Below, piece by piece: positions 1 to 9,028 of a stretch of 64,000 nt of DNA; the stretch's first letter is position 1; every line of letters begins with the position of its first letter. A program made the position numbers and the translations under genes. Location: NCBI RefSeq assembly GCF_001463885.1, contig NZ_BBWQ01000001.1:347157-411156 (forward strand). The letters are read 5' to 3'. Under the pieces are notes generated by a model. The model had not been told where the DNA came from, did not search any database, and worked only from the letters and a program-made list of their open reading frames with translations. Origin of the DNA: Aureimonas altamirensis. Its GTDB lineage: Bacteria; Pseudomonadota; Alphaproteobacteria; Rhizobiales; Rhizobiaceae.

Positions 1-549
1 TGGGCAATCCCCACCATCGTCTCGGCCAAGCTGTGGGCCTGGATGATGAACGACCAGTTCGGCATCCTCAACGACATGCTGATGACCGTCGGCCTGATCT
101 CCTCCCCGGTGGCGTGGACCGCCTCGCCCGACACGGCGCTGTGGGCCGTCATCATCGTCGACGTCTGGAAGACGACTCCCTTCATGGCGCTGCTGATCCT
201 GGCCGGGCTGCAGATGGTGCCGGGCGACGTCTACGAGGCCGCCAAAATCGACGGCGTCAGCCCGGTGAAGGTGTTCTTCAAGGTGACGCTGCCGTTGATC
301 CGCCCGGCCATCCTGGTGGCGGTCATCTTCCGTGCGCTCGACGCGCTGCGCGTCTTCGACCTGATCTACGTGCTTACGCCCAACAATGCGGAGACGAAGA
401 CGATGAGTGTCTTCGCGCAGGAAAACCTCTTCCAGTTCGACAATTTCGCCTACGGATCGGCAGCCTCGACGCTGCTGTTCCTGGTCATCGCACTCAGCAC
501 GATCGCCTATATCCGCATGGCGCGGCTGAACCTGTCGGGAGATCGCTGA
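1..549 (+). CDS. Sugar ABC transporter permease, MalF/ThuF-type (5' partial)
   Basis: Inner-membrane permease subunit of a carbohydrate ABC importer; the reading frame is open to the first base of the window, so the N-terminus lies upstream. The visible 182 residues include the EAA loop typical of binding-protein-dependent permeases (VYEAAKIDGVSPVKVFFKVTLP), which contacts the ATPase, and the closing transmembrane helices. It ends in a TGATG overlap with the second permease, so the two are translationally coupled. The pairing with a MalG-type permease and a MalK-type ATPase suggests an alpha-glucoside, trehalose or similar oligosaccharide importer. The substrate cannot be fixed because the binding protein is not in the window. 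Confidence 0.9.
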   Translation, partial: WAIPTIVSAKLWAWMMNDQFGILNDMLMTVGLISSPVAWTASPDTALWAVIIVDVWKTTPFMALLILAGLQMVPGDVYEAAKIDGVSPVKVFFKVTLPLIRPAILVAVIFRALDALRVFDLIYVLTPNNAETKTMSVFAQENLFQFDNFAYGSAASTLLFLVIALSTIAYIRMARLNLSGDR

Positions 550-1376
550 TGGCTGCCTTTGCCCGGACGGCGGGCTTCTACGCGCTCGTCCTCTTCATCG
601 TCGTGTTTTCGGTGTTCCCGTTCTATTACGCCATCGTCACCAGCTTCAAATCCGGCACCGACCTGTTCCGGGTGGATTACTTTCCGCGAAGCTTCTCGCT
701 GGCCAATTACGAGGGCGTCTTCAACAACGGCGTCTTCCTGCAGAACGTGCTGAATTCGGTGATCGTCGCCACCGCCGTCGTCATCATCTCTCTTTTCCTG
801 GCCGTCACCGCCGCCTATGCGCTGTCGCGCATCCGCTTCAAGGGGCGGGGGCTTCTGCTGCTCACCATCCTGGCCGTATCGATGTTCCCGCAGATCGCCG
901 TGCTGGCCGGCCTGTTCCAGATGGTTCGGTGGATGGGCATCTACAACAGCCTGTTCTCGCTGATCTTCGCCTACATGATCTTCACACTGCCCTTCACCGT
1001 CTGGGTGCTCACCACCTTCATGCGGGACCTGCCGGAGGAGATCGAGGAGGCGGCCATCGTGGACGGCGCCGGGCCATTCACCATCGTCACGCGGGTGTTT
1101 CTGCCGCTGATGTGGCCGGCGCTGGTGACGACGGGCCTTTTGGCCTTCATCGCGGCATGGAACGAGTTCCTGTTCGCGCTGACCTTCGTGGCCAGCAACG
1201 AAACGCGCACCGTGCCGGTGGCGATCGCCCTTCTGTCCGGCGCATCCGAGCAGGAAATACCCTGGGGCACCATCATGGCGGCGTCGGTCGTCGTGACGCT
1301 GCCGCTGATCGTTCTCGTCCTCATCTTCCAGCGCAAGATCATCGCCGGGCTGACCGCCGGCGGCGTCAAGGGCTGA
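549..1376 (+). CDS. Sugar ABC transporter permease, MalG/ThuG-type
   Basis: Second inner-membrane permease (275 aa) of the carbohydrate importer. I chose the ATG that overlaps the stop of the upstream permease (TGATG) because the protein then starts with MAAFARTAGFYALVLFIVVF, a normal MalG-type first helix. Six hydrophobic segments are visible, and the EAA motif (EEIEEAAIVDGAGPFTIVTR) lies in the second half, as expected. The C-terminus (KIIAGLTAGGVKG) is the characteristic ending of the CUT1 family. It is followed after 19 bases by the ATPase gene, so permease-permease-ATPase form one operon. The substrate is inferred only as a sugar or sugar polyol. Confidence 0.92.
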   Translation: MAAFARTAGFYALVLFIVVFSVFPFYYAIVTSFKSGTDLFRVDYFPRSFSLANYEGVFNNGVFLQNVLNSVIVATAVVIISLFLAVTAAYALSRIRFKGRGLLLLTILAVSMFPQIAVLAGLFQMVRWMGIYNSLFSLIFAYMIFTLPFTVWVLTTFMRDLPEEIEEAAIVDGAGPFTIVTRVFLPLMWPALVTTGLLAFIAAWNEFLFALTFVASNETRTVPVAIALLSGASEQEIPWGTIMAASVVVTLPLIVLVLIFQRKIIAGLTAGGVKG

Positions 1377-1395
1377 TTATCCGGAGTTTTAAGTC

Positions 1396-2424
<1,029 letters not shown>

Positions 2425-2530
2425 CCGGTCATGTTAAAAAGTGATTGTCACAAACTTGCGGGGTAGCGACGGTCGGATAGTCTGCATGGCCAATAAATAG
2501 AAAAACAATGCAGATATCGGGAGGAAAGAC

Positions 2531-3943
2531 ATGAGCTCCACCGTCGTGGACTTGCCGGCTGGCGTCGACAAGGACGATCCCTATCGCCTGACGCCGGATG
2601 CCATCATGGAGCCGCCGGTCGGTTGGCGCCACAGCCTCAAGCATCTTGGCCCGGGCCTGATCCTGTCGGCCTCGATCGTCGGCTCCGGCGAGTTGATCGC
2701 CACGACGACGCTGGGTGCGCAAGCCGGTTTCGCGCTGCTCTGGCTGGTGATCGCATCGACCTTCGTGAAGGTGGCCGTACAGGTGGAACTTGCGCGGTGG
2801 ACCATATCCACAGGGCAGCCGGCGCTGACCGGCTACAACAAGGTTCCACCGCAGATCGGCGGCATCGGCTGGATCAACATCCTGTGGGCCGTCATGGCCC
2901 TGTCGAAAGTCCTGCAGGTCGGCGGTGTTCTCGGCGGCACCGCGGTCGCCTTCTCCATCCTGATGCCGCTGGGTGGCGATCCGCTGGGCGCGACATCGCT
3001 GACCATCTGGACGGTCATCATCGCGGTGGCGTCCATATTCCTGCTGTACTCGAACAACTACAGCCTTATCGAGCGCGGTGCGATCCTGCTGGTGGGTTCG
3101 TTCTCGCTGGTCACCATAGCCATAGCCCTGGGCCTGCCCTTCACGCCCTTCGCCTACGGCATGGACGATCTTCTTACGGGCCTTGCCTTCACCATTCCGG
3201 CGGGTGCCATCGGGGCGGCCATCGCCATGTTCGGCATCACCGGCGTCGGCGCCGACGAACTGACGTTCTATACCTACTGGTGCGTGGAAAAGGGCTATGC
3301 CCGGCATGTCGGGCCGAATGACGGCTCGGAGGCCTGGAAGCGGCGGGCTCGCGGCTGGATCGCCGTGATGTACAAGGACGCGTTCCTTTCCTGGTGCATC
3401 TATACGTTCGGCACGCTGGCCTTCTACCTGATGGGCGCGGCGGTACTGGAGCCTCAGGGCCTCGTGCCGCGCGGCAACGACATGATCACCACCGTCTCCC
3501 GCATGTATACCGATACGCTGGGCGAGTGGGCAGGCATCCTGTTCCTGGTCGGCGCCATCGCGGTGCTGGGTTCTACGCTGTGGGCGGCCATTCCGAGCTG
3601 GGCGCGCATGTATGTGAACCTGCTGGCGGTGGCCGGCGTGCTGGATTGGCACCATACCGCCGACAGGATGCGCTGGATCCGCATATTCACCGTGGCCCTG
3701 CCCATCGTCTGGGGCTCCGCCTACCTGTTCGTGCAATCGCCCGTCCTGATGATCCAGATCGGCGGCGTGACGACCGGTATCTTCCTTCTCGCCGCCGTGG
3801 TTGCCGTCTGGTATCTGCGAAAGCACGAGACCGATCCGGCAATCCGGGGCAGCAACCTGTTCAATGTGGTGCTGGCGGTCTCGTCGGTCGCCATCGTGCT
3901 CCTCGGCATTTACACGGGCCTCAGCGTGCTGGGCCTCGCCTAG
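2531..3943 (+). CDS. Nramp-related membrane transporter lacking the canonical metal motifs
   Basis: Polytopic inner-membrane protein of 470 aa with about eleven hydrophobic helices. It has the Nramp N-terminal hallmark GPGL (near residue 41), but the metal-coordinating DPGN of helix 1 reads VGSGE and the MPH motif of helix 6 reads VGADE. This places it in the Nramp-related branch rather than with MntH-type manganese/iron importers. The substrate may be another divalent cation or something else; sequence alone does not decide. The ATG is preceded by GGGAGG at 2519-2524, which supports the start. It is a single gene between the sugar operon and a convergent gene whose stop lies 3 bases away. 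Confidence 0.85.
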   Translation: MSSTVVDLPAGVDKDDPYRLTPDAIMEPPVGWRHSLKHLGPGLILSASIVGSGELIATTTLGAQAGFALLWLVIASTFVKVAVQVELARWTISTGQPALTGYNKVPPQIGGIGWINILWAVMALSKVLQVGGVLGGTAVAFSILMPLGGDPLGATSLTIWTVIIAVASIFLLYSNNYSLIERGAILLVGSFSLVTIAIALGLPFTPFAYGMDDLLTGLAFTIPAGAIGAAIAMFGITGVGADELTFYTYWCVEKGYARHVGPNDGSEAWKRRARGWIAVMYKDAFLSWCIYTFGTLAFYLMGAAVLEPQGLVPRGNDMITTVSRMYTDTLGEWAGILFLVGAIAVLGSTLWAAIPSWARMYVNLLAVAGVLDWHHTADRMRWIRIFTVALPIVWGSAYLFVQSPVLMIQIGGVTTGIFLLAAVVAVWYLRKHETDPAIRGSNLFNVVLAVSSVAIVLLGIYTGLSVLGLA

Positions 3944-3945
3944 CC

Positions 3946-4536
3946 TCAAGGCCCGTTGACGAGCGCCAGGATGAGGCGATGGACATTGCCGCCATCGCTC
4001 ATTTCCACCTGGTCGAAGGCCCGGCTGCGGGCGCGCTGCTCCTGCGACAGCGCGCCGAGCTTTTCGGTGAGAACCTCGCGGATGCGCTTGCAGGACGGGT
4101 CGTTCGGCACGGTGAGGCCGACGGAGACCGCCTCGATCCGGCGCACCATGTCGACGATATGCTCGCCATGGACACGCTCATGCGCGCGCATGCCGTCGAT
4201 GAAACGCTGCCAGCTTGCGGCGACATCGGCAGGCAGGCGCTGCGAGGGCTTGGGCAGGCGATAGGTGATGATCAGCCTTGGCCGGGCCGACTGGAGCACG
4301 CAGCCCCCGGCGCTCGGGCGATAATCCCGCTGCCAGGTCAGCTTGAACGTGGTGACCGCGATGGCGCGCGATGCGCCGGCAGATGGGCCGCGCTCGCCGA
4401 TGGAGTCGTAAAGCTCAATGCCCGTGCGGCCGGTGACGGCATAGGGCTCTTCCACCTCCTGCGCCGTCCAGGCGGCGGCAGGCGAATGGGCGAAGAACAG
4501 TGTGGCCAGCAGGGCGGCAAGAGCTGTGATGCGCAT
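3946..4536 (-). CDS. Secreted DUF922-family putative zinc protease
   Basis: Protein of 196 aa with a cleavable signal peptide (MRITALAALLATLFFAHSPA, cleavage near residue 22), so it is probably periplasmic. The family is described as predicted secreted Zn-dependent proteases. The expected HExxH is present as H119-E120-R-V-H123, followed by GEH, consistent with a zinc site. Activity has not been shown for most members, so protease function is inferred from the motif. It is monocistronic and convergent with the Nramp-related gene. Two cysteines (about residues 79 and 154) could form a disulfide in the periplasm. Confidence 0.8.
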   Translation of the reverse strand: MRITALAALLATLFFAHSPAAAWTAQEVEEPYAVTGRTGIELYDSIGERGPSAGASRAIAVTTFKLTWQRDYRPSAGGCVLQSARPRLIITYRLPKPSQRLPADVAASWQRFIDGMRAHERVHGEHIVDMVRRIEAVSVGLTVPNDPSCKRIREVLTEKLGALSQEQRARSRAFDQVEMSDGGNVHRLILALVNGP

Positions 4537-4758
4537 GATGCTGCATAGGCCAGCTTCGGCGGCTTGCCAATCGCGGCTGTGCGAACTTCCGGCGACGTCG
4601 GCATGGTGCAGGGGGCTGTGGAACGCCTCCCACGACCCTGGACGAAAATTCCATCAGTCTACTTGAAAGATAGATTATTATGCCTGTGACGCATCCGCCG
4701 TCCGGCTAAGCTCGCCCCCGAAGGCCAGAATGGGCCGAACGGGACAGACGAGGCGGGC

Positions 4759-5760
4759 ATGACGATCCATTGGAGCATCAAAGGGCTTCTGGCTTTGGGC
4801 ATGACGGTCGCGGCAGCGGCGTCATGGGCAAGCGAGCCGCTGGGCGGCGAGGTGCCGGCAGGAACGACTTTGACGGTCGCGGACCAGAACGAGGTTTTGC
4901 GCACGCTGATGGAGGCGTCGGGCGAGGCCGACAAGCTGGGCTCCGAGGTCACCTACGCCAATTTCCTGGGCGGGCCGGCCATACTGGAGGCGTTCCGCGC
5001 CGGTGCGCTGGACCTGGCGGTCGTCGGCAATACGCCGCCCATCCAGGCGCATGCATCTGGCCTCGTGCTGCCGATCGTGGGCGCCGTCACCACCACCGAA
5101 GTCGATTATCATCTGGCCGTCAGGCCGGGATTGCAGATCGACAGGCTGGAGGATCTGAAAGGCAAGAAGCTCAGCTATGCCGAAGGGACGGGGCGCCAGC
5201 CCTTCATCCTGAATGCGTTGAAGGTGGCGGGGCTGACACCGGAGGACGTGCAATTCGTCGGCCTGAAGGCTGCCGACATGCCGGATGCCGTGCGTGCGGG
5301 CCAGGTGGACGTGGCGGTGCTGAACGAGCCGCATTACTCTCGCTACATCAAGACCTTTCCGGGGGCCAGCGCATTGCCCGAGGCCGAGCATGACCGGCTT
5401 CCGCGCACGCTCTCCTATCTCTACGCAAGTCCCGAAGCCCTGGCCGATCCGGGCAAGACGGCAGCCATCGCGCAGTTCGTGCGGGGATGGATCGACGCCA
5501 ACCGATGGCGCTCCGAGCATACGCAGGAATGGGCCGATACCTACTATATCGGGTTGCAGCGCCTGCCGCCGGAAGAGGGCCTTGCCGCCGCGCAAGCCGA
5601 AGGCGAGCCGTCCTTTCCAACCCTGAGCGAGCTGGTGGAAACCCAGCAGGGCCTGATCGACGTCATCCATGCCGCCGGTGGACTGCCGCGCCATCTCGAT
5701 GCCTCGGAAGAGTTCGATTTTCGGTTCGATGCGGTGATTGCGGCCGCAACCGACCGATGA
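4759..5760 (+). CDS. Sulfonate-type ABC transporter substrate-binding protein (SsuA-like)
   Basis: Periplasmic binding protein (333 aa) with a signal peptide ending near ASWASE (residue 26). The fold is that of the aliphatic sulfonate/taurine/nitrate binding family: GGPAILEAFRAGALDLAVVG is the typical hinge segment and DRLEDLKGKKLSYAEGTGRQ the second lobe. It overlaps the permease gene by ATGA and is followed by the ATPase, giving an SsuA-C-B order. A flavin monooxygenase of the NtaA/DszA family follows, which supports sulfonate, sulfonamide or other organosulfur uptake for sulfur supply. The exact substrate is not known; taurine-like and aliphatic sulfonates are the leading options. Confidence 0.88.
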   Translation: MTIHWSIKGLLALGMTVAAAASWASEPLGGEVPAGTTLTVADQNEVLRTLMEASGEADKLGSEVTYANFLGGPAILEAFRAGALDLAVVGNTPPIQAHASGLVLPIVGAVTTTEVDYHLAVRPGLQIDRLEDLKGKKLSYAEGTGRQPFILNALKVAGLTPEDVQFVGLKAADMPDAVRAGQVDVAVLNEPHYSRYIKTFPGASALPEAEHDRLPRTLSYLYASPEALADPGKTAAIAQFVRGWIDANRWRSEHTQEWADTYYIGLQRLPPEEGLAAAQAEGEPSFPTLSELVETQQGLIDVIHAAGGLPRHLDASEEFDFRFDAVIAAATDR

Positions 5761-6623
5761 GCCTGATCGACATCGTCACCGGGCCGGTCGGCGCAGTGCG
5801 CGCCGCCCGCGAGGCATCCCGGCCGGCATCCGCGGCACGGCGGCCGCCCGTACGCCTGACACCGGAAAAGCTGGGCCCCGTGGGCCGTCTGGCCGGCCCT
5901 GCCGTCGTCTTGCTGGCGTGGGAACTGTCGTCGCAGGCCGGCCTGCTGCCCGAGCGTATGCTGGCGGCGCCTTCGACGGCGCTGGCGACCGGCTGGACCA
6001 TGATCGTCGACGGCACGTTGTGGCCCCACCTCGCAGCATCGGCCATGCGGGCCTATTCCGGCCTTTTGATCGGCGTCGTGCTTGGCCTCGTGATGGCGCT
6101 GGCCGCGGGCCTGACGCGCGCGGGCGAGGCGTCCATCGACGCGCTCGTGCAGGTCAAGCGTGCGGTGCCGACGCTGGCGTTGATACCGCTGGCCATCCTG
6201 TGGCTCGGCATCGGCGAGACGATGAAGGTCTTCCTGATCGTGACCAGCGTCATGGTGCCGGTCTACATCAATACCCATGCCGCGTTGCGCGGCATCGACA
6301 TCGGACATGTGGAGCTGGCGCGGACGGTGGGCCTTGGCCGTGCCGAATTTATCCGGCGCGTCGCGCTGCCGGGCGCCCTGCCCGGCTTCTTCACCGGGCT
6401 TCGGCTGGCCACCACCATGTGCTGGACGTCGCTCGTGGTTCTGGAGCTCATCAACACCAATAACGGCATCGGCTATCTGATGAGCCGCGCCCGCGACTGG
6501 GGGCAAACCGACATCATCGTCGTCGGGCTCTTCATCTACGCGTTCCTTGGCCTTGCGTCGGATGCCCTCGTCCGATGGTGGGAAGGCCGGGCCCTGTCCT
6601 ATCGAAAGGCGATCGGATCATGA
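5757..6623 (+). CDS. Sulfonate-type ABC transporter permease (SsuC-like)
   Basis: Inner-membrane permease (288 aa) of the SsuC/TauC/NrtB class. I start it at the ATG overlapping the stop of the binding protein (ATGA), giving MSLIDIVTGPVGAVRAAREA; the first roughly 45 residues are a cytosolic extension before the first membrane helix (GRLAGPAVVLLAWELSSQAG). The EAA loop reads VELARTVGLGRAEFIRRVALPGA in a position normal for the family. It overlaps the downstream ATPase gene by ATGA as well, so the three transporter genes are translationally coupled. The family assignment is firm; substrate follows from context only. Confidence 0.9.
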   Translation: MSLIDIVTGPVGAVRAAREASRPASAARRPPVRLTPEKLGPVGRLAGPAVVLLAWELSSQAGLLPERMLAAPSTALATGWTMIVDGTLWPHLAASAMRAYSGLLIGVVLGLVMALAAGLTRAGEASIDALVQVKRAVPTLALIPLAILWLGIGETMKVFLIVTSVMVPVYINTHAALRGIDIGHVELARTVGLGRAEFIRRVALPGALPGFFTGLRLATTMCWTSLVVLELINTNNGIGYLMSRARDWGQTDIIVVGLFIYAFLGLASDALVRWWEGRALSYRKAIGS

Positions 6624-7357
6624 GCGGCGCAGTGAATCACGGGGCGGCGACGGCCGCAGTGCGGCTGCGCGGCCTGTCGCGCGGGTTCGGCGACAAGCCG
6701 GTTCTGCGGGGAATTACGCTGGATGTCGCCGAAGGCGAGTTCGTCGCCCTCATCGGTCGGTCGGGCTCGGGCAAGAGCACGCTTCTGCGGGCGCTGGCCG
6801 GCCTGGACGACGATGCCGAGCGCGAGGGTTTCATGGCCGTGCCGGAACGGGCGTCGGTCCTGTTCCAGGATTCGCGGCTGCTGCCGTGGGAACGCGTCCT
6901 CGACAATGTCACGATCGGGTTCCATGCCGCCGATGCCGCGGCCAGCGGACTGGCGATGCTGAGGCGCGTCGGCCTTGGCGACAAGGGTGGCGCATGGCCC
7001 GCGACATTGTCCGGCGGCGAGAAGCAGCGTGTGGCGCTGGCACGCTCGCTGGTGCGCAGGCCGCAGCTACTGCTGGCGGACGAACCCTTCGGGGCGCTGG
7101 ACGCGCTGACGCGGGTCAAGATGCACGGGCTCCTGTTCGAGCTCGTTGCGCAGGAGCAGCCCACCGTCATCCTCGTTACCCACGACGTGGACGAAGCCCT
7201 TCTTCTGGCCGACCGTGTGCTGGTGATGGACGAGGGGCGGATTGCCCTCGACAGGGCGGTGGGCCTTCCACATCCGCGCCGCGCCTCGCATGCAGGCTTC
7301 GAGACTTTGAGAAGCGAGCTTCTGGCCGCGCTGGGCGTTGAAGTCGCCGCAGCCTGA
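6620..7357 (+). CDS. Sulfonate-type ABC transporter ATPase (SsuB-like)
   Basis: Cytoplasmic ATPase (245 aa) partnering the adjacent permease and binding protein. Walker A (GRSGSGKS) lies at residues 46-53, the Q-loop in VLFQDSRLLPW (the RLLPW segment is typical of the SsuB/TauB class), the signature LSGGEKQR, Walker B LLLADEP and the H-loop THD. It has no C-terminal regulatory domain, as usual in this class. The start is the ATG overlapping the permease stop (ATGA). A start 45 bases upstream is possible but would overlap more of the permease. A monooxygenase gene begins 24 bases after the stop and probably shares the transcript. Confidence 0.92.
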   Translation: MSGAVNHGAATAAVRLRGLSRGFGDKPVLRGITLDVAEGEFVALIGRSGSGKSTLLRALAGLDDDAEREGFMAVPERASVLFQDSRLLPWERVLDNVTIGFHAADAAASGLAMLRRVGLGDKGGAWPATLSGGEKQRVALARSLVRRPQLLLADEPFGALDALTRVKMHGLLFELVAQEQPTVILVTHDVDEALLLADRVLVMDEGRIALDRAVGLPHPRRASHAGFETLRSELLAALGVEVAAA

Positions 7358-7381
7358 CAAACGAAACCGATGGAGGCCGCC

Positions 7382-8731
7382 ATGAGCCGCGAACTGCACC
7401 TGAACCTGTTCGTCCACACGAGAGGGCATCACGAAAGCGCCTGGCGCCACCCCGATGCCTCGCCGCTGGCGTTGACCGACTTCAACTATTACCGCCGCCT
7501 TGCCGACCTTGCGGAGGGGGCCGCCTTCGATGCCGTCTTTCTGGCCGACGTTCTGGCGCTCGGCCAGCGCCATGGACATTCGGCGCAGGGCGGCCTGGAG
7601 CCGCTGACGCTTCTGGGGGCGCTGTCCTCGGTCACAAGCCGCATCGGGCTGATCGCCACCGCATCGACGACCTATACGGAACCCTACAACCTTGCCCGGC
7701 AGTTCGCGTCGCTGGATCATCTATCGAACGGGCGCGTCGGCTGGAACATCGTGACAAGCTGGGCGCCGGCGGCTGCCGCCAATTTCGGCCATGTCGGCCA
7801 GGTGGGGCATGGCGAGCGCTACGAGCGCGCCGAGGATTTCCTGCAGGCCGTGACGGCCCTGTGGGATAGCTGGGACGACGACGCGGTGCTGGACGACCGT
7901 GCAGGCGGCGTCTACTTCGACCCGGCCAAGATTCGCCCGATCCATCATGACGGCCCGTGGAGCAAGGTGGAAGGCCCGCTCAACATTCCGCGCGGGCCGC
8001 AGGGACGGCCCGTCTACGTGCAGGCCGGCTCGTCCGAGCCGGGGCGCCGCTTCGGCGCGACATGGGCGGAAGCGATCTTTACGGCCCACAGCGGCAAGGG
8101 TTCGGCGAAAGAGTTCTACAGCGCCATCAAGCAGCAGGCGCAGGCGTTGGGCCGCAGGCCCGATCATGTCGTGATCCTGCCCGGCATCAGCGCCACCATC
8201 GGATCGACCGAGGCGGAGGCGCATCGGGTGGAGGCGGAACTGGCAGAGCTGAACCGACCGGAAACCGGCCTGCAGCATCTGTCCAACCGGTTCGGTGGCC
8301 ATGATTTTACAGCGTTGCCGCTGGACAGGCCGCTTGCCGCGGGAGACTTTCCGGACCCCACCAAGGTCGAGGCTTCGCTGAGCCGGGCCCAGGGGATCGC
8401 ACGTCTTGCCCTGGACGAAGGCTTGACCCTGCGGCAGCTTCTGACACGGCTGGCGGGCGCACGCGGGCACTTTGCAACGGTCGGAACGCCGGAGCAGATC
8501 GCCGACACCATCGATGACTGGTTCCAGTCCGGGGCCGCCGACGGCTTCAACGTGATGCCGCCGATCCTGCCGGCGCAGTTCGAGCTGTTTACCGAGGAAG
8601 TCGTGCCGCTTCTGCGCAGGCGTGGCCTGTTCCGGAGTGAGTATCGCGGCGAGACCCTGCGCCAGCATCTTGGCCTGCCACGGCCCGAGGCCGGTTCGCC
8701 GGCAGCCGACAGGGCACGGCGCAGCGCATGA
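7382..8731 (+). CDS. FMN-dependent monooxygenase, NtaA/SnaA/DszA family
   Basis: Bacterial-luciferase-like flavin monooxygenase (449 aa) that uses FMNH2 supplied by a separate reductase. Family hallmarks are the N-terminal LHLNLFVHTRGHHESAWRHP, GRVGWNIVTSW in the first third, and the GRPVYVQAGSSEPGR substrate/flavin loop. I prefer the second ATG (MSRELHLN) because GGAGG at 7372-7376 sits 5 bases upstream. It is the fourth gene of the sulfonate-type ABC operon, so an organosulfur or nitrogenous substrate imported by that transporter is likely. No flavin reductase gene is adjacent. Related enzymes act on nitrilotriacetate, EDTA, dibenzothiophene sulfone and sulfonates, so the reaction is open. 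Confidence 0.88.
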   Translation: MSRELHLNLFVHTRGHHESAWRHPDASPLALTDFNYYRRLADLAEGAAFDAVFLADVLALGQRHGHSAQGGLEPLTLLGALSSVTSRIGLIATASTTYTEPYNLARQFASLDHLSNGRVGWNIVTSWAPAAAANFGHVGQVGHGERYERAEDFLQAVTALWDSWDDDAVLDDRAGGVYFDPAKIRPIHHDGPWSKVEGPLNIPRGPQGRPVYVQAGSSEPGRRFGATWAEAIFTAHSGKGSAKEFYSAIKQQAQALGRRPDHVVILPGISATIGSTEAEAHRVEAELAELNRPETGLQHLSNRFGGHDFTALPLDRPLAAGDFPDPTKVEASLSRAQGIARLALDEGLTLRQLLTRLAGARGHFATVGTPEQIADTIDDWFQSGAADGFNVMPPILPAQFELFTEEVVPLLRRRGLFRSEYRGETLRQHLGLPRPEAGSPAADRARRSA

Positions 8732-8844
8732 CGGGCCCGGAAAGCAAGATCGTTCTCAATCCAGTAAAATAATGGATAATCGATCCCTATCCATGCCTGC
8801 AGCGAGCATCTACCATCAACCGGTCGACCAACGAAGGGCAGTTT

Positions 8845-9003
8845 ATGCACGATCGTTCGCAACGTCAGTCAACAGCCGGCGCCACGGCCGCGTCCGCGGT
8901 AGCGGCCATCCTGTCCGTGGGGCTGGTCGCGGCATGCATCTTCGGCATTGGCCCGTTCGGCGGGCATGCGACGGCGGAACGCGTTGCCGTCTACGCGCCC
9001 TGA
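8845..9003 (+). CDS. Small single-pass membrane protein, 52 aa, unknown
   Basis: Short open frame starting MHDRSQRQSTAGATAASAVA, with one clear hydrophobic helix (AAILSVGLVAACIFGIGPF, about residues 20-38) and a short hydrophilic tail. GAAGGG at 8832-8837 lies a suitable distance upstream of the ATG. It sits between the flavin monooxygenase and the FAD/NAD(P)-binding protein, whose ATG follows 26 bases after this stop, so they are probably co-transcribed. I do not recognise the family. It could be a small accessory membrane peptide of the pathway or a chance frame; the helix, RBS and tight spacing favour a real gene. Confidence 0.5.
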   Translation: MHDRSQRQSTAGATAASAVAAILSVGLVAACIFGIGPFGGHATAERVAVYAP

Positions 9004-9028
9004 CGACGCGGCGGTCGGGGCAAAGGCC

